Shown here: one piece after another, positions 48,177 to 61,105 of the stretch
Layout of the letters: each line of letters opens with the position of its first letter
How positions within the stretch are numbered: the first letter of the stretch is position 1
Origin: Reichenbachiella agariperforans
GTDB taxonomy: Bacteria; Bacteroidota; Bacteroidia; Cytophagales; Cyclobacteriaceae
Assembly: GCF_900142205.1 (NCBI RefSeq)
Contig: NZ_FRAA01000004.1
Coordinates: 248,001-312,000 of the forward strand
Direction of reading: 5' to 3'
DNA length: 64,000 nt
Translations under genes and position numbers: made by a program
The notes under the pieces: model-generated
Databases searched by the model: none
Seen by the model: the letters and a program-made list of their open reading frames with translations, nothing else
What the model was told of the DNA's origin: nothing

Positions 48177-51100
48177 TCTCCTGATATTCTTTAGATTTAT
48201 TCGCAAACTCCTCTTTAGAAGACTTTAGCATATCATATTCCTCTTGCGACCCTACGATCAGCTTTTGGAATTGACGCTGACCAGTACCTGCAGGAATCAA
48301 ATGACCTACGATCACATTCTCCTTAAGTCCTTGTAAGCTATCTCTCTTTCCTCTAATAGAAGCCTCACTCAACACTTTAGTCGTTTCTTGGAAGGAAGCT
48401 GCAGAAATAAAGCTTTCAGTTCCCAAAGAGGCCTGTGTAATCCCTTGAAGTGTCGGTTTAGAAACGGCTGGCTCAGCATTTCTTACCGTTGCAATCTTCA
48501 TATCTCTTCTCTTCAAGCTAGAGTTCTCATCTCTCAACTGTCTAGAAGTAATAATCTGACCTGGTTTCAAGTTACCCGAATCACCTGCATCAGAGACTAC
48601 TTTCAAGTCAAGAACAGAATCATTCTCTTCCATGAACTTGATTTTATCTACCAACTGGTTTGGCAGGAAGCTAGTATCACCAGCATCTAGAATCACAACC
48701 TTCTGCATCATCTGACGCACGATCGTCTCGATGTGCTTATCATTGATCTTCACACCTTGCAGACGGTATACTTCTTGAATCTCATTCACTAAATATTCTT
48801 GAACAGCAGTAGGGCCTTTGATCGCTAATATATCAGCAGGAGTAGTTGCGCCGTCAGATAGGGCATAACCCGCTCTTACAAAATCATTATCCTGAACCAA
48901 AATATGTTTAGATAGTGACACAAGGTATCTCTTCTTTACACCATCTTTTGACTCAATAAAGATCTCTCTATTACCGCGCTTGATTCCTCCATAAGTAACC
49001 ACCCCGTCGATCTCTGACACAACTGCTGGGTTAGATGGATTTCTAGCCTCAAACAATTCTGTTACCCTTGGTAGACCCCCTGTAATATCTCTGGATTTAC
49101 CCATTGATCTAGGAATCTTCGCTAGGATTTGACCTCCATGTATCTCATCTCCAATATCTACTGACAAGTGAGCTCCCACCGGGATGTTATATGATTTCTC
49201 ATCATCACCACTGATTACTACGATCGCAGGGTTCTTAGTTTTATCTTTTGTATCGATAATTACTTTCTCTCTGTGACCAGTCTGCTCATCAGACTCTTCT
49301 TTGTATGTTATCCCCTCTTCGATCGCCTCGAACTCAATCTTACCATCGAATTCAGAAAGAATAACTGCATTGTATGGATCCCAGCTACATAGCTGATCTC
49401 CTTTTTTAACTTTTTTCTTATTCTTAACATTCAAAAATGCTCCATAAGGAACGTGATTGCTAATCAAAGTTTTTCCAGTTTCTGGATCATTGATTTTGAT
49501 CTCACCCGCTCTAGCCATTACTACTACAGCTTCTTTACCATCTGCATTAGTAGTTTTCAAAGACCTGAGTTCTTCGAACTCAATCACACCATCAAACTTC
49601 GCTGGAATAGTCGCCTCTACCGCAATGTTAGATGCTGTACCCCCAACGTGGAATGTCCTCAATGTCAACTGTGTACCAGGCTCTCCGATAGACTGTGCGG
49701 CAATTACCCCAACAGCATCACCTTTGTGAGCCATCTGACCACTTGCAAGGTTTCTACCATAACACTTCGTACATACCCCTTTCTTAGACTCACATGTCAA
49801 GACCGATCTAATCTCTACTTCTTCGACTGCTGATTCATCAACTTTCGAAGCGATTTCCTCAGAAATTTCTATTCCAGCAGGAATCAACAACTGCTCAGTG
49901 ATTGGATCATAAACATCATGTACAGATACTCGTCCTAAGATTCTCTCTGATAATGGTTCAACGATATCCTCGTTATCCTTCAGAGCAGAAACTTGTAGAC
50001 CTCTCAGCGTACCACAATCCTCTTCATTGACGACTACATCCTGCGCTACATCAACCAAACGTCTCGTTAGGTATCCCGCATCTGCAGTTTTCAATGCTGT
50101 ATCCGCAAGACCTTTACGTGCACCGTGAGTAGAAATAAAGTACTCGATTACATCTAGCCCTTCTTTAAAGTTAGATAGAATTGGGTTTTCAATGATCTCT
50201 CCCACAGAACCCTGAAGGTTCTTTTGTGGCTTAGCCATCAACCCTCTCATCCCTCCTAGCTGACGAATTTGCTCTCTAGAACCCCTTGCTCCTGAGTGCA
50301 TCATCATATAGATCGAGTTAAATCCTTGATCTTCTTCTTCCAGCTGCGTCATCAAAGTTCCCGTCAACATAGAGTTGATACGAGTCCAGATGTCAATCAC
50401 CTGATTATATCTTTCGTTATCAGTAATTAGACCCATTTGATAATTGGCCCACACTGCATCGACTTCTTCTTTAGCTTGCGCTACTAGACTATCCTTCTCA
50501 TCCGGGATATTGATATCTCCTAGTCCCATCGACAATCCGCCTTTGTAAGCAGACTGGAATCCAAGGTGCTTGATATCATCCAAGAACTGTGCAGTTCTCG
50601 CCATACCAGTGATCTTGAATACATGAGAAATAATCTTCTGTAGCTTCTTCTTAGAAAGTAACTCATCTACGAAACCTACCTCTTCTGGTACGAACTGGTT
50701 GAACAAAACTCTACCCGCTACTGTCTCGATGATTTTTCTTTCCAAAGTACCATCTTCATTTCTCACCATGGTTCTCACCTTGATGTAAGCATGCTTAGAT
50801 AGTCTTTCTTCGTTGATCGCTATAATCACCTCTTCTGCACTGTAGAAAGTCATTCCTTCTCCTTGTACACTTTGCTCTTTAGTCGTTCTACGGCCTTTGG
50901 TCACATAGTACAATCCTAAAACCATGTCTTGAGAAGGAACCGTAATCGGCGCTCCGTTCGCAGGGTTCAAGATATTATGTGATGCCAACATCAATAGAGA
51001 TGCCTCAAGAATCGCTTCATGCCCCAGTGGAACGTGAACCGCCATCTGATCACCATCAAAATCGGCGTTGAATGCTGTACAAGCAAGTGGGTGCAACTGA

Positions 51101-52482
51101 ATAGCCTTACCTTCGATCAATTTCGGTTGAAAAGCTTGAATACCTAACCTGTGAAGCGTAGGAGCACGGTTGAGTAGGACAGGGTGTCCTTTCAACACGT
51201 TCTCTAGAATATCCCATATCACAGGATCTTTTCTATCTACGATTTTCTTGGCTGATTTTACAGTCTTAACAATACCTCTTTCAATCAACTTTCTGATTAC
51301 AAAAGGTTTGAAAAGCTCGGCAGCCATCCCTTTAGGTAAACCACATTCGTGCATTTTCAATTCTGGACCTACGACAATAACCGAACGACCAGAATAATCA
51401 ACACGTTTACCTAATAAGTTTTGACGGAAACGACCTTGCTTACCTTTGAGCATATCGCTCAAAGATTTCAGAGCTCTATTTCCATCAGATCTAACAGCAT
51501 TGACCTTTCTAGAGTTATCAAACAATGAATCAACCGCTTCCTGAAGCATACGTTTCTCATTTCTAAGAATCACTTCTGGTGCTTTGATGTCTATCAATCG
51601 CTTCAATCTATTGTTTCTGATAATCACACGTCGGTATAGATCGTTCAAATCAGAAGTTGCGAATCTACCACCATCCAAAGGAACCAAAGGTCTCAACTCT
51701 GGAGGAATAACAGGAACCATCTTGATAATCATCCATTCTGGTCTGTTTTCGATTCTAGTTTTTGCATCTCTAAATGCCTCTACTACTTTGAGTCGCTTCA
51801 ATGCCTCTGCTTTTCTCTGCTGAGAAGTATCAGTGGCTGCTTGGTGTCTCAAGTCATACGACAAAGTATCAAGTTCGATTCTTGACAAAGACATCTCTAG
51901 GGCGTCAGCACCCATTTTTGCGATAAACTTGTTCGGATCATCGTCATCGAGCAACTGGTTTTCTCTTGGAAGCTTATCCAAAATATCCAAATACTCATCT
52001 TCAGTCAAGAAGTCATGTCTACTTATACCATCTTCTTCTTTCAGTCCTGGTTGAATAACCAAGTAACGCTCGTAGTAGATGATTTGATCCAGTTTTTTGG
52101 TAGGTATCCCTAGCAAATAACCAATCTTGTTTGGAAGTGATTTGAAGTACCAAATGTGAGCAACAGGAACCACCAATTCGATGTGTCCCATTCTCTCTCT
52201 TCTAACTTTCTTTTCGGTAACTTCTACACCACAGCGATCACATATAATTCCTTTATATCTGATGCGCTTGTATTTTCCGCAATGACATTCCCAATCCTTA
52301 ACTGGTCCAAAAATCCTCTCACAGAACAATCCACCCATTTCAGGTTTGTATGTTCTATAATTGATTGTTTCCGGCTGTGTAACCTCACCATGTGAGCTTT
52401 CCAGAATAGATTCGGGAGAAGCTAAACTTACCGTTACTCTCGAAAAGTCACTGCTTAGCTTTTTGCTTTTTCTGAATGCCAT
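48169..52482 (-). CDS. rpoC: RNA polymerase beta-prime subunit
   Basis: The catalytic beta-prime subunit of 1437 residues. The N-terminal zinc ligands are C66, C68, C81 and C84, and the active-site magnesium loop is NADFDGD (472-478). A second zinc cluster with [13 protein letters not shown]-type spacing is seen near residue 900, and the usual insertions in the C-terminal half follow. It follows rpoB by 54 bases and overlaps DUF3467 by 8 bases. Confidence 0.98.
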   Translation of the reverse strand: MAFRKSKKLSSDFSRVTVSLASPESILESSHGEVTQPETINYRTYKPEMGGLFCERIFGPVKDWECHCGKYKRIRYKGIICDRCGVEVTEKKVRRERMGHIELVVPVAHIWYFKSLPNKIGYLLGIPTKKLDQIIYYERYLVIQPGLKEEDGISRHDFLTEDEYLDILDKLPRENQLLDDDDPNKFIAKMGADALEMSLSRIELDTLSYDLRHQAATDTSQQRKAEALKRLKVVEAFRDAKTRIENRPEWMIIKMVPVIPPELRPLVPLDGGRFATSDLNDLYRRVIIRNNRLKRLIDIKAPEVILRNEKRMLQEAVDSLFDNSRKVNAVRSDGNRALKSLSDMLKGKQGRFRQNLLGKRVDYSGRSVIVVGPELKMHECGLPKGMAAELFKPFVIRKLIERGIVKTVKSAKKIVDRKDPVIWDILENVLKGHPVLLNRAPTLHRLGIQAFQPKLIEGKAIQLHPLACTAFNADFDGDQMAVHVPLGHEAILEASLLMLASHNILNPANGAPITVPSQDMVLGLYYVTKGRRTTKEQSVQGEGMTFYSAEEVIIAINEERLSKHAYIKVRTMVRNEDGTLERKIIETVAGRVLFNQFVPEEVGFVDELLSKKKLQKIISHVFKITGMARTAQFLDDIKHLGFQSAYKGGLSMGLGDINIPDEKDSLVAQAKEEVDAVWANYQMGLITDNERYNQVIDIWTRINSMLTGTLMTQLEEEDQGFNSIYMMMHSGARGSREQIRQLGGMRGLMAKPQKNLQGSVGEIIENPILSNFKEGLDVIEYFISTHGARKGLADTALKTADAGYLTRRLVDVAQDVVVNEEDCGTLRGLQVSALKDNEDIVEPLSERILGRVSVHDVYDPITEQLLIPAGIEISEEIASKVDESAVEEVEIRSVLTCESKKGVCTKCYGRNLASGQMAHKGDAVGVIAAQSIGEPGTQLTLRTFHVGGTASNIAVEATIPAKFDGVIEFEELRSLKTTNADGKEAVVVMARAGEIKINDPETGKTLISNHVPYGAFLNVKNKKKVKKGDQLCSWDPYNAVILSEFDGKIEFEAIEEGITYKEESDEQTGHREKVIIDTKDKTKNPAIVVISGDDEKSYNIPVGAHLSVDIGDEIHGGQILAKIPRSMGKSRDITGGLPRVTELFEARNPSNPAVVSEIDGVVTYGGIKRGNREIFIESKDGVKKRYLVSLSKHILVQDNDFVRAGYALSDGATTPADILAIKGPTAVQEYLVNEIQEVYRLQGVKINDKHIETIVRQMMQKVVILDAGDTSFLPNQLVDKIKFMEENDSVLDLKVVSDAGDSGNLKPGQIITSRQLRDENSSLKRRDMKIATVRNAEPAVSKPTLQGITQASLGTESFISAASFQETTKVLSEASIRGKRDSLQGLKENVIVGHLIPAGTGQRQFQKLIVGSQEEYDMLKSSKEEFANKSKEYQENE

Positions 52483-52536
52483 AATTCAATATATAAGTTA
52501 GTGACCCCAAAAAGGGGCCGAGTTATCATTAATAAA

Positions 52537-55500
52537 TTAGTCCAAAGTGATTTCAAGAGCCAAACCTCTCAATTCGTGAACCAGTACGTTGAATGATTCA
52601 GGGATATTTGGTTTGTTCATGTTTTCACCTTTAACAATAGCCTCATAGGCTTTTGCTCTACCAATCACGTCATCAGACTTGATGGTCAATATCTCTTGTA
52701 GCACGTTAGCAGCACCGAATGCCTCTAATGCCCACACTTCCATCTCTCCAAAACGCTGACCCCCGAATTGGGCTTTACCACCTAATGGCTGCTGCGTAAT
52801 GAGTGAGTACGGTCCAATAGACCTAGCGTGCATTTTATCATCTACAAGGTGACCTAGCTTCAGCATGTAAGCAATACCTACCGTGACGGGTTGATCAAAA
52901 CGCTGTCCTGTCAAACCATCATATAGGTATGATCTACCGTATTCTGGCAATCCTGCTTCGGTCAATTCTGCAGCCACCTCTTCCATAGTTGCACCATCAA
53001 AGATCGGTGTAGCATACTTACGGCCTAACTTCGAACCAGCCCACGCGAGCACTGTCTCGTAGATCTGACCAATGTTCATCCTAGAAGGTACACCAAGTGG
53101 GTTCAAGCAGATATCAACAGGAGTTCCATCCTCTAGGAACGGCATATCTTCCTCTCTAACAACTCTTGCTACCACACCTTTGTTACCATGTCGACCAGCC
53201 ATCTTATCACCTACTTTTAATTTACGCTTCTTAGCAACATAAACCTTAGCGAGTTTGACAATACCTGCTGGTAACTCATCCCCTACTTCTAGTGTGAATC
53301 TCTCTCTCTTAAAGATACCTCCAATATCGTTTCTCTTCTTGTTGTAATTCTTAACAAGTTGGAAAACCATACCGTTAATATTGGGATCAACTGTCCATCC
53401 ATCGAGAATCAAATCTGAGATCAAGTTAACTTCTTCAGCCACGTGATAACTACTTTCATCTCTGTAGATATTTCTATCTGGGAAGAAGTTTTCTTGTATA
53501 TTCTTAGCATTGAATTTCACGCCTTTAGACATGATTTCTTCGCCAAACTTATGTTTAACACCTTGACAAGTCTTACCACCCAATAGCTCCACTAACTTCT
53601 CTACGATTTGTGCACGTAAATCTTTAAGTTGCTTTGAATAACTTGCTTTTAGTATTTCTACTTCCTTTTTAGCTTTCGCTCTTAAATCTTTATCCTTTTT
53701 CGGACGCGAAAAAAGCTTGGTATCAATTACTACCCCTCTCAAAGAAGGCGACGCTTTCAATGAAGCATCTTTAACATCACCGGCCTTATCACCAAAGATT
53801 GCTCTCAAGAGTTTCTCTTCTGGAGTAGGGTCAGTTTCTCCTTTAGGCGTAATCTTACCGATCAGGATATCACCTTCTTTGATTTCAGCACCTACTCTGA
53901 TGACACCATGTTCATCCAAGTTTTTCACTGCTTCCTCACTTACGTTTGGAATCTCAGAAGTTAACTCCTCCTCACCTCTTTTCGTATCTCTTACCTCTAA
54001 TTCATACTCATCAATATGAATAGATGTGAAAACATCGTCTCTAACAACTTTCTCAGAAATAACAATCGCATCCTCAAAGTTGTATCCTTGCCATGGCATA
54101 TATGCCACCTTTAGGTTACGTCCCAGTGCTAATTCACCATCTTCAGTCGCAAAACCTTCACACAGTGGCTGACCTGCTACTACTTTATCCCCCTTAAAGA
54201 CGATAGGCTTTAAGTTAATGCAAGTGTCTTGGTTAGTTCTTCTGAACTTGATCAGATCGTAGGTCGTTACTTCGTCATTGAAAGAAATCAACTTTTGATC
54301 ATCGCTCAAGTCATACTTCACCATGATCTTAGTCGCATCTACATACGAAATCGTACCAGACTGCTTAGCTAAGATGAGTGATCTTGAATCAAGTGCTACT
54401 CGTTTTTCCAAACCAGTACCTACAATCGGTGCTTGTGGCTTCAACAAAGGTACAGCTTGGCGCTGCATGTTTGATCCCATCAAAGCACGGTTCGCATCAT
54501 CATGCTCCAAGAAAGGTATCATAGATGCCGCCACAGATACAATCTGATTAGGTGCTACATCCATGTATTTAAGTTCTTTGGGTTCAACAACTGGGAAGTC
54601 ACCCTCGAATCTTGCTTTTACTCTGTCGTTCAGAAACTCTCCATCATCATTCAATGGTGCGTTTGCCTGCGCGATGTTGTAAGTATCTTCTTCTTCTGCG
54701 GTCAAATATTTAACATCAGAAGTCATATTTACTATTCCTTTGTCAACTTCTCTATAAGGAGTCTCGATGAATCCCATGCTATTCACTTTAGCATGAACAC
54801 ATAGCGAAGATATCAAACCAATGTTTGGTCCCTCAGGAGTCTCAATTGTACAAAGTCTACCGTAGTGCGTATAGTGAACATCTCGAACCTCAAAACCAGC
54901 TCTTTCTCTAGAAAGACCTCCAGGTCCTAAGGCTGACATTCTTCTTTTGTGTGTCACCTCTGCCAATGGATTGGTTTGATCCATGAACTGAGACAGCTGA
55001 TTGGTCCCGAAAAATGAGTTGATAACAGAAGATAAAGTTCTAGCATTAATCAAATCGATAGGCTTGAACTCTTCGTTGTCTCTAACGTTCATTCTCTCTT
55101 TGATAGTTCTAGCCATTCTAGATAGCCCCACACCAAACTGAGAATATAATTGCTCACCAACTGTTCTTACACGTCTGTTACTCAAGTGATCAATATCATC
55201 CACTACCGCTTTGGAGTTGATCAAACCGATCAGATATTTCACAATCAAGATAATATCAACTTTAGTCAATACTCTTGACACATTAGTCTCGTCGAGTTGA
55301 AGCTTACGGTTGATTCTATATCGACCTACTTCACCCAAATCATAACGCTTATCACTAAAGAACAAGTTGTTGATGATGTCACGCGCAGTCTGCTCATCTG
55401 GAGCCTCAGTATTTCTTAATTGTCTATAGATTTGTTCTACAGCCTCTTTCTCAGAGTTAGAATTATCCTTCTGCAGTGTATTGTAGATGATAGAATAATC

Positions 55501-56409
55501 CGTAATATTCACATCTTTCTTATGTAGAATGATAGACTTAGACCCAGAGTCAACGATAGTATCGATATCCTCTTCGTTGATCATAGAATCACGCTCCAAG
55601 AGTACCTCGTTTCTATCTATAGACACTACCTCTCCAGTATCTTCATCCACGAAATCCTCCGTCCAAGTTCTAAGAACTCTAGCGGCCAATTTACGACCTA
55701 CTACTTTAGATAAAGCTTTTTTAGTTGCGTCCACCTCCTCAGATAGACCAAATAAATCCAAAATATCCTTATCCGAACCGTAACCAATTGATCTCAACAA
55801 TGTAGTTACAGGGAATTTCTTTTTTCTGTCGATATAGGCATACATGACGTTATTAACATCCGTTGCAAACTCTATCCAAGATCCTTTGAAAGGGATAATT
55901 CTTGCAGAATAAAGTTTCGTACCGTTAGTGTGTTTACTTTGGGCAAAGAACACGCCTGGAGATCTGTGTAGCTGAGACACGATCACTCTTTCAGCACCAT
56001 TGACGACAAACGAACCTTTGGCAGTCATGTAAGGTATGTTACCTAGGAATACTTCCTGCTCGATGGTTTCAAAATCATCATTATCCTCATCATTACAGGA
56101 TAATCTCAATTTTGCTTTCAACGGGACAGAGTATGTTAGACCTCTGTCAATTGACTCATCTACGTTGTACTTAGGAGGATCGACCAAATAATCGATAAAC
56201 TCCAATACAAAGTTCTCTCTTGAATCAGATATTGGGAAGTTTTCTGAAAACACCTTAAACAACCCTTCTTGAACTCTTTTTTCTGCTGGGGTTTCCAACT
56301 GGAAAAAATCCTCAAAAGATTGTAATTGAACCTTCAAAAAATCAGGATAATCAATCACCGATTTTATAGAAGAGAAACTAATTCTTTCAGATTTATTTTT
56401 ACTAGCCAA
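52537..56409 (-). CDS. rpoB: RNA polymerase beta subunit
   Basis: The beta subunit of 1290 residues has the rifampicin-pocket region [20 protein letters not shown] (471-490) with sensitive-type residues kept, the beta flap and the C-terminal [20 protein letters not shown]. Somewhat shorter than E. coli beta (1342). A strong hairpin between rplL and rpoB (56472-56505) probably lowers transcription into rpoB relative to the ribosomal genes. Confidence 0.98.
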   Translation of the reverse strand: MASKNKSERISFSSIKSVIDYPDFLKVQLQSFEDFFQLETPAEKRVQEGLFKVFSENFPISDSRENFVLEFIDYLVDPPKYNVDESIDRGLTYSVPLKAKLRLSCNDEDNDDFETIEQEVFLGNIPYMTAKGSFVVNGAERVIVSQLHRSPGVFFAQSKHTNGTKLYSARIIPFKGSWIEFATDVNNVMYAYIDRKKKFPVTTLLRSIGYGSDKDILDLFGLSEEVDATKKALSKVVGRKLAARVLRTWTEDFVDEDTGEVVSIDRNEVLLERDSMINEEDIDTIVDSGSKSIILHKKDVNITDYSIIYNTLQKDNSNSEKEAVEQIYRQLRNTEAPDEQTARDIINNLFFSDKRYDLGEVGRYRINRKLQLDETNVSRVLTKVDIILIVKYLIGLINSKAVVDDIDHLSNRRVRTVGEQLYSQFGVGLSRMARTIKERMNVRDNEEFKPIDLINARTLSSVINSFFGTNQLSQFMDQTNPLAEVTHKRRMSALGPGGLSRERAGFEVRDVHYTHYGRLCTIETPEGPNIGLISSLCVHAKVNSMGFIETPYREVDKGIVNMTSDVKYLTAEEEDTYNIAQANAPLNDDGEFLNDRVKARFEGDFPVVEPKELKYMDVAPNQIVSVAASMIPFLEHDDANRALMGSNMQRQAVPLLKPQAPIVGTGLEKRVALDSRSLILAKQSGTISYVDATKIMVKYDLSDDQKLISFNDEVTTYDLIKFRRTNQDTCINLKPIVFKGDKVVAGQPLCEGFATEDGELALGRNLKVAYMPWQGYNFEDAIVISEKVVRDDVFTSIHIDEYELEVRDTKRGEEELTSEIPNVSEEAVKNLDEHGVIRVGAEIKEGDILIGKITPKGETDPTPEEKLLRAIFGDKAGDVKDASLKASPSLRGVVIDTKLFSRPKKDKDLRAKAKKEVEILKASYSKQLKDLRAQIVEKLVELLGGKTCQGVKHKFGEEIMSKGVKFNAKNIQENFFPDRNIYRDESSYHVAEEVNLISDLILDGWTVDPNINGMVFQLVKNYNKKRNDIGGIFKRERFTLEVGDELPAGIVKLAKVYVAKKRKLKVGDKMAGRHGNKGVVARVVREEDMPFLEDGTPVDICLNPLGVPSRMNIGQIYETVLAWAGSKLGRKYATPIFDGATMEEVAAELTEAGLPEYGRSYLYDGLTGQRFDQPVTVGIAYMLKLGHLVDDKMHARSIGPYSLITQQPLGGKAQFGGQRFGEMEVWALEAFGAANVLQEILTIKSDDVIGRAKAYEAIVKGENMNKPNIPESFNVLVHELRGLALEITLD

Positions 56410-56471
56410 GGCCGTATAATTTTATGTGATAACAAATAAGGAAATCTTTCTACCTAAGCAGAAATAGGAAA

Positions 56472-56505
56472 AGACCTGATCCCGATATGAGTCGGGACCA
56501 GGTCT
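56472..56505 (-). terminator. Attenuator-type hairpin between rplL and rpoB
   Basis: A 14-bp stem with one A-C mismatch (56472-56485 with 56492-56505) and a 6-base loop is followed on the minus strand by TTTTCC, a weak T-run. Its place matches the partial terminator known between rplL and rpoB of E. coli, which sets the ratio of L7/L12 to polymerase. Confidence 0.7.
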
Positions 56506-56541
56506 AAATATTTAGACGTTTTTTAAAAAAACTGTCAAATC

Positions 56542-56922
56542 TTATGCAAGCTCTACTTCAGCACCAGCTTCTTCTAGTTGCTTTTTCAGCCCTTCAGCTT
56601 CTTCTTTAGCAAGACCTTCTTTAACTGCTTTTGGAGCGCCATCTACTAATTCCTTAGCTTCTTTCAATCCTAAACCAGTCAATTCTTTCACCAATTTAAC
56701 GATAGCCAATTTAGCTCCACCTGGTGACTTCAAGATAACGTCAAATGAGCTTTTCTCCTCTGCTCCACCAGCTTCTCCACCAGCAGCACCAGCTACCATT
56801 ACAGGAGCAGCAGCAGCTGCAGGCTCGATACCATACTCATCTTTCAATATCTCAGCTAATTCATTTACTTCCTTAACAGTAAGGTTAACCAACTGTTCAG
56901 CGAATTCTTTTAAATCTGCCAT
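56542..56922 (-). CDS. rplL: 50S ribosomal protein L7/L12
   Basis: The stalk protein recruits translational GTPases. The 126 residues have an N-terminal dimerisation part (1-35), an Ala-rich hinge (about 36-60) and the C-terminal domain ([20 protein letters not shown] onward, with [13 protein letters not shown]). Confidence 0.98.
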   Translation of the reverse strand: MADLKEFAEQLVNLTVKEVNELAEILKDEYGIEPAAAAAPVMVAGAAGGEAGGAEEKSSFDVILKSPGGAKLAIVKLVKELTGLGLKEAKELVDGAPKAVKEGLAKEEAEGLKKQLEEAGAEVELA

Positions 56923-56962
56923 TTTCTTAAATAATTAAATTTTTAATGATTTTAAACCTAAA

Positions 56963-57493
56963 TTAACGTTCAGACAAAGTCTGTAGCAACCCAGAAAGTG
57001 TTTGTCCTCCACTCTGAAGTGAAGAGATAACATTCTTGGCTGGAGATTGTAACAATCCAATAACCTCACCAATAAGCTCGTTTTTAGACTTGAGCTTAGC
57101 AAGTGTATCTAGATGTTCCTCACCTATAAAGAGATCGTATTCGATGGAAGCCCCTTTAAGTTTTGGTCTATCTGCTTGGTCTTCTTTTTTAAACTTTTTG
57201 ATAAGCTTAGCTGGAGCGCTTGCCGAATCTTGATCCGCAAACAAAACACCAGAAAAACCTTTCAAAACTTCATCATTCAATGAAGAGAGATCAGCATCGA
57301 CTGTTTCCAATGCCTTTTTGATCAAGGTATTCTTGATCACTCTGTATTCTATGCCACTTTCGAAGCACTTTCTTCTAAAGTTGTTCACCTCCGCAACAGT
57401 CATTCCTGCTGCATCTGTGAAATAAAAGTATCCAGTTGACTGAAACTTTCCAGAAAGCTCTTCTATAATTTTGGCTTTTTCTTCTCTTGTCAT
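56963..57493 (-). CDS. rplJ: 50S ribosomal protein L10
   Basis: L10 anchors the L7/L12 stalk. The 176 residues include REEKAKIIEELSGKF, FRRKCFESGIEYRVIKNTL and a C-terminal helix for L12 dimers. Only 51 bases separate it from rplA, too short for a full L10-leader; no kink-turn leader was recognised. Confidence 0.97.
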   Translation of the reverse strand: MTREEKAKIIEELSGKFQSTGYFYFTDAAGMTVAEVNNFRRKCFESGIEYRVIKNTLIKKALETVDADLSSLNDEVLKGFSGVLFADQDSASAPAKLIKKFKKEDQADRPKLKGASIEYDLFIGEEHLDTLAKLKSKNELIGEVIGLLQSPAKNVISSLQSGGQTLSGLLQTLSER

Positions 57494-57544
57494 CTTAGTT
57501 CTTTTTATATCCTACCCTAATGGCACGAAATATTTAAAGCTAAT

Positions 57545-58243
57545 TTACAATCCAGCAATTGACCCCTTATCAATAGTGATCCCTGAACTCATCGTACTAG
57601 AAAGGCTAATTACTTTAAAGTAAGTACCTTTAGAACTTGCAGGTTTCAATTTTGACACGGTGCTAATCAATTCCAAAGCATTCTCTTTGATCTGCTCAGC
57701 AGTGAAAGACACCTTTCCTACGCTAGCGTGAATAATACCAAATTTATCTACTTTGAAGTCAATCTTACCAGACTTTACTTCTTTTACCGCTTTCGCTACA
57801 TCAAGCGTAACCGTACCAGACTTAGGATTAGGCATCAAACCTCTAGGTCCAAGAACTCTACCGATACGACCTACTTTAGCCATAACTGTCGGCATAGTGA
57901 TGATAACATCTACATCAGTCCAACCACCTTCGATTTTCTTGATATACTCATCCAAGCCTACGTGATCCGCACCAGCATCCTTTGCTTCCTGCTCTTTGTC
58001 AGGCGTACATAGCACCAATACTCTCACATCTTTTCCTGTACCATGAGGAAGAGCAACTACTCCTCTCACCATTTGGTCTGCCTTTCTTGGATCAACTCCT
58101 AACCTAAGGTCCACATCTACAGATGCGTCAAACTTAGTTGTAGTAATTTCCTTCACTAGCTTTGAAGCCTCTTCCATACTGTATGATAGAGTCTTGTCGT
58201 ACTTTTCAGCAGCTAGTTTTTGACTTTTCGTTAATTTTGCCAT
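57545..58243 (-). CDS. rplA: 50S ribosomal protein L1
   Basis: L1 forms the mobile stalk that moves E-site tRNA and in E. coli represses rplKA. The 232 residues include [18 protein letters not shown] and [18 protein letters not shown]-type sequence. It follows rplK by 12 bases. Confidence 0.97.
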   Translation of the reverse strand: MAKLTKSQKLAAEKYDKTLSYSMEEASKLVKEITTTKFDASVDVDLRLGVDPRKADQMVRGVVALPHGTGKDVRVLVLCTPDKEQEAKDAGADHVGLDEYIKKIEGGWTDVDVIITMPTVMAKVGRIGRVLGPRGLMPNPKSGTVTLDVAKAVKEVKSGKIDFKVDKFGIIHASVGKVSFTAEQIKENALELISTVSKLKPASSKGTYFKVISLSSTMSSGITIDKGSIAGL

Positions 58244-58255
58244 TTTAATTTTAAA

Positions 58256-58699
58256 TTAATTGGCCCAAGGGGCTTGTCCTTTTACTGTTAATCCCATACT
58301 TCTAGCTGTACCAGCTACCAACTTCATTGCAGACTCTATTGTAAATGCATTTAAATCAGGCATTTTAGTCTCTGCAATTTCTTTAACTTGATCCCAAGAC
58401 ACAGACCCAACTTTATCTCTGTTAGGCTCAGAAGAACCCTTCTTTAGTTTGGATGCATTCAGCAACAATACTGCTGCTGGAGGCGTCTTGATCACAAAGT
58501 CAAAAGACTTGTCAGTGTAGATAGTAATCAGTACAGGAAGAACCTGACCTGCTTTCTCTTGGGTTCTAGCATTGAACTGCTTACAGAAGTCCATGATATT
58601 TAGACCCTTACTACCAAGTGCAGGCCCTACAGGAGGAGAAGGATTGGCAGCACCACCCTTAATCTGTAATTTTAAGTAACCACTAATTTCCTTAGCCAT
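58256..58699 (-). CDS. rplK: 50S ribosomal protein L11
   Basis: L11 binds the GTPase-associated centre. The 147 residues include [21 protein letters not shown] with the thiostrepton-region prolines, and the C-terminal RNA-binding domain. It follows nusG by 2 bases. Confidence 0.98.
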   Translation of the reverse strand: MAKEISGYLKLQIKGGAANPSPPVGPALGSKGLNIMDFCKQFNARTQEKAGQVLPVLITIYTDKSFDFVIKTPPAAVLLLNASKLKKGSSEPNRDKVGSVSWDQVKEIAETKMPDLNAFTIESAMKLVAGTARSMGLTVKGQAPWAN

Positions 58700-58701
58700 T
58701 T

Positions 58702-59259
58702 CTACTCTGTTTTTTCTACTTGAATATAATTAAGCTCTACAGGCGTATTACGTCCAAAAATCTTAACCATAACATTAAGTTTTTTACGTTCTTCGAAGAC
58801 TTCTTCGACATTACCTGTAAATCCACTAAATGGACCATCCATAACTTTGATTGCCTCACCTACGATAAACGGAGTATCGAGCTGTTCTTCTTGCTCTTCC
58901 GCCTCGTCAACTTTACCCAAAATTCGATTTACCTCATTTTGACGCAACGCAACTGGTGTTTTAGAAGGTCCCCCATCATTTGCACCTAAAAAACCTATAA
59001 CACCAGGGATGTTCGTGATAGTATGTTGTACTTCACCGTGATTGATGTCTGCAGAAATAAGAATATATCCGGGAAAGAAGTTTCTCTCGCGGACTCTCTT
59101 TTTTCCATTTCTCATTTCGTACACCTTTTCTGCAGGTATCATGACTTGAGGAATGAAATCTTCTAGACCCATTCTGGTAATTTCAGTTTCGAGATAAGAT
59201 TTAACTTTCTTCTCCTGCCCACTGACAGCACGAACTACGTACCATTTCAGATCACTCAT
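58702..59259 (-). CDS. nusG: Transcription antitermination factor NusG
   Basis: NusG couples RNA polymerase to Rho or ribosomes. The 185 residues have the NGN domain ([21 protein letters not shown] start, PGYILI near 64) and a C-terminal KOW ([20 protein letters not shown], about 131-150). It follows secE by 19 bases. Confidence 0.97.
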   Translation of the reverse strand: MSDLKWYVVRAVSGQEKKVKSYLETEITRMGLEDFIPQVMIPAEKVYEMRNGKKRVRERNFFPGYILISADINHGEVQHTITNIPGVIGFLGANDGGPSKTPVALRQNEVNRILGKVDEAEEQEEQLDTPFIVGEAIKVMDGPFSGFTGNVEEVFEERKKLNVMVKIFGRNTPVELNYIQVEKTE

Positions 59260-59278
59260 TGTATCTAGGGTTTAGGCT

Positions 59279-59470
59279 TTATAAATTATGATAGTACCAG
59301 TCCAATAGATTCTCAAAGCTGATATCTATCAAACCAATGAACAACGCAAAGATCAGGGAAGCGACGAGAACTAAAACTGAACTACTCTGTAATTCTGAAT
59401 ATTTGGACCATGTAACTTTGTGGACCATCTCATCATAAGATTCTTTAAAAAAATTTATCAGTTTAGTCAT
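59279..59470 (-). CDS. secE: Preprotein translocase subunit SecE
   Basis: The ATG at 59470 (MTKLINFFKESYDEM) gives a 63-residue protein with a single membrane helix (about 33-55) and the amphipathic start typical of short SecE. A longer frame running into the tRNA-Trp gene is an artefact. It starts 28 bases after tRNA-Trp, with which it may share a transcript. Confidence 0.95.
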   Translation of the reverse strand: MTKLINFFKESYDEMVHKVTWSKYSELQSSSVLVLVASLIFALFIGLIDISFENLLDWYYHNL

Positions 59471-59497
59471 AGTACAAACCTTTGCTATTAAACATTG

Positions 59498-59570
59498 CAC
59501 GGGTGGAGAGACTCGAACTCCCAACCAATGGTTTTGGAGACCACTACTCTGCCAATTGAGCTACACCCGT
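59498..59570 (-). tRNA. tRNA-Trp (CCA)
   Basis: On the minus strand the anticodon arm GTGGT-CTCCAAA-ACCAT gives CCA. Acceptor stem ACGGGTG/CACCCGT is fully paired; discriminator G; the T-arm is GGGAG TTCGAGT CTCTC. It lies between the tuf terminator and secE. Confidence 0.97.
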
Positions 59571-59597
59571 GTATAACAATCCCTTCAAAAAGGACTG

Positions 59598-59629
59598 CAA
59601 AATTAGTATATATAAATCATATAAACAAA
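59598..59629 (-). promoter_or_regulatory. Promoter of the tRNA-Trp/secE/nusG/L11 unit
   Basis: On the minus strand TTTG (59626-59629), a 20-base spacer and TAATTTTG (59598-59605) followed by CAGTCC. The -33 box lies right after the tuf terminator hairpin, so the unit is newly started here. Confidence 0.75.
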
Positions 59630-59630
59630 T

Positions 59631-59656
59631 GCGCTTCATTATTATTAATGAAGCGC
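59631..59656 (-). terminator. Terminator after tuf
   Basis: A perfect 11-bp stem GCGCTTCATTA/TAATGAAGCGC (59631-59641 with 59646-59656) with loop TTAT, followed on the minus strand by ATTTGTTTAT. The stem abuts the -33 box of the next promoter. Confidence 0.8.
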
Positions 59657-59686
59657 ATTGTTATATTCTTGATAAGACCTTAGACC

Positions 59687-60874
59687 TTAGTCTAAGATTT
59701 CAGTTACTTGTCCTGAACCAACAGTTCTACCGCCTTCTCTGATCGCAAATCTCAATCCTTTTTCAAGGGCGATTTTATTAATCAAAGTAACTTCGATAGT
59801 TACGTTATCACCAGGCATAACCATTTCTACTCCTTCAGGAAGCATGATCTCACCAGTTACGTCAGTTGTTCTTACGTAGAACTGTGGACGGTATCTGTTG
59901 AAGAATGGAGTGTGACGTCCACCTTCTTCTTTAGAAAGCACGTAAACTTCAGCTTTGAATTTAGCATGAGGATTAACTGATCCAGGCTTACAGATAATCA
60001 TACCTCTTTTCACCTGATCTCTTTCAACACCTCTTAAGAGTAGACCAACGTTATCACCAGCTTCGCCTCTATCCAAAATCTTTCTGAACATCTCAACACC
60101 AGTAATTGTAGATTTCATGTTCTCTGCACCCATACCAATGATGTCAACAGCATCACCAGTGTTAGTCACACCTCTTTCGATTCTACCAGTTGCAACAGTA
60201 CCTCTACCAGTAATAGAGAATATATCTTCAACAGGCATCAAGAAATCCTTATCTACAGCTCTTTCTGGCAATGGAATATACTCATCCACAGCAGTCATTA
60301 GCTCTTCTACTTTAGCAACCCACTCAGGCTCACCGTTCAATGCGCCAAGCGCAGAACCAGCGATTACAGGAATATCGTCACCTGGGAAGTCGTATTCAGA
60401 AAGCAACTCTCTTACTTCCATTTCAACTAGCTCAAGTAATTCAGGGTCATCGACCAAATCCACTTTGTTCATGAATACAACCAAAGCAGGAACACCTACC
60501 TGACGAGAAAGCAAGATATGCTCTCTAGTTTGAGGCATTGGCCCATCAGTAGCAGCAACCACGATGATAGCACCGTCCATTTGAGCAGCACCAGTAATCA
60601 TGTTCTTTACATAATCGGCGTGACCTGGACAATCTACGTGAGCGTAGTGTCTAGATTCTGTTTGATATTCAATGTGAGAAGTATTGATTGTAATACCTCT
60701 TTCTTTTTCTTCTGGTGCGTTATCAATCGAACCAAAATCTTTTACGTCTGCAAGACCTTTGTTTGCTAATACTGAAGAGATAGCAGCTGTCAAAGTAGTC
60801 TTACCGTGATCCACGTGACCAATAGTACCAATATTCACGTGAGGTTTCGAACGGTCAAAGGTTTCTTTAGCCAT
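59687..60874 (-). CDS. tuf: Elongation factor Tu
   Basis: EF-Tu delivers aminoacyl-tRNA. The 395 residues show GHVDHGKT (19-26), RGITI (about 59-63), DCPGHADY (81-88) and NKVD (136-139), followed by domains II and III with [13 protein letters not shown]. Only this copy is in the window. It is between the tRNA-Thr gene and tRNA-Trp; no clear own promoter was found in the 228-base gap upstream. Confidence 0.98.
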   Translation of the reverse strand: MAKETFDRSKPHVNIGTIGHVDHGKTTLTAAISSVLANKGLADVKDFGSIDNAPEEKERGITINTSHIEYQTESRHYAHVDCPGHADYVKNMITGAAQMDGAIIVVAATDGPMPQTREHILLSRQVGVPALVVFMNKVDLVDDPELLELVEMEVRELLSEYDFPGDDIPVIAGSALGALNGEPEWVAKVEELMTAVDEYIPLPERAVDKDFLMPVEDIFSITGRGTVATGRIERGVTNTGDAVDIIGMGAENMKSTITGVEMFRKILDRGEAGDNVGLLLRGVERDQVKRGMIICKPGSVNPHAKFKAEVYVLSKEEGGRHTPFFNRYRPQFYVRTTDVTGEIMLPEGVEMVMPGDNVTIEVTLINKIALEKGLRFAIREGGRTVGSGQVTEILD

Positions 60875-61084
60875 GTCTGAAAATTCCTATTTTAGTTAAA
60901 ACTTATTTAAATATAAAAATGCTACACTACATATATAGCAACACATAATTCTCGCCAATAGCTTCTTTAACAAAGAAAGAAGACTCAGGAAATAAAAAGA
61001 TGACTGGATAAAGAGAATAATTATCGAATGATAAATATTGCTTGGCCACTCATTTCAATTTACTGGGTAATTTTAGCTCAACCA

Positions 61085-61105
61085 TAAAAAGCTCAAAATT
61101 TGAGC
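61085..61105 (-). terminator. Small terminator at the 3' end of tRNA-Thr
   Basis: The palindrome GCTCAAAATTTGAGC (61091-61105) overlaps the last three bases of tRNA-Thr, so the hairpin uses tRNA sequence. On the minus strand it runs into TTTTTATGG. It would end most tRNA transcripts before tuf. Confidence 0.55.

Noticed and set aside
57494-57544. L10 (rplJ) leader
   Set aside because: The gap is only 51 bases and lacks the expected kink-turn stems.
59471-59524. Longer start for secE
   Set aside because: The extra 18 codons come from the tRNA-Trp 3' end; the family start is the ATG at 59470.
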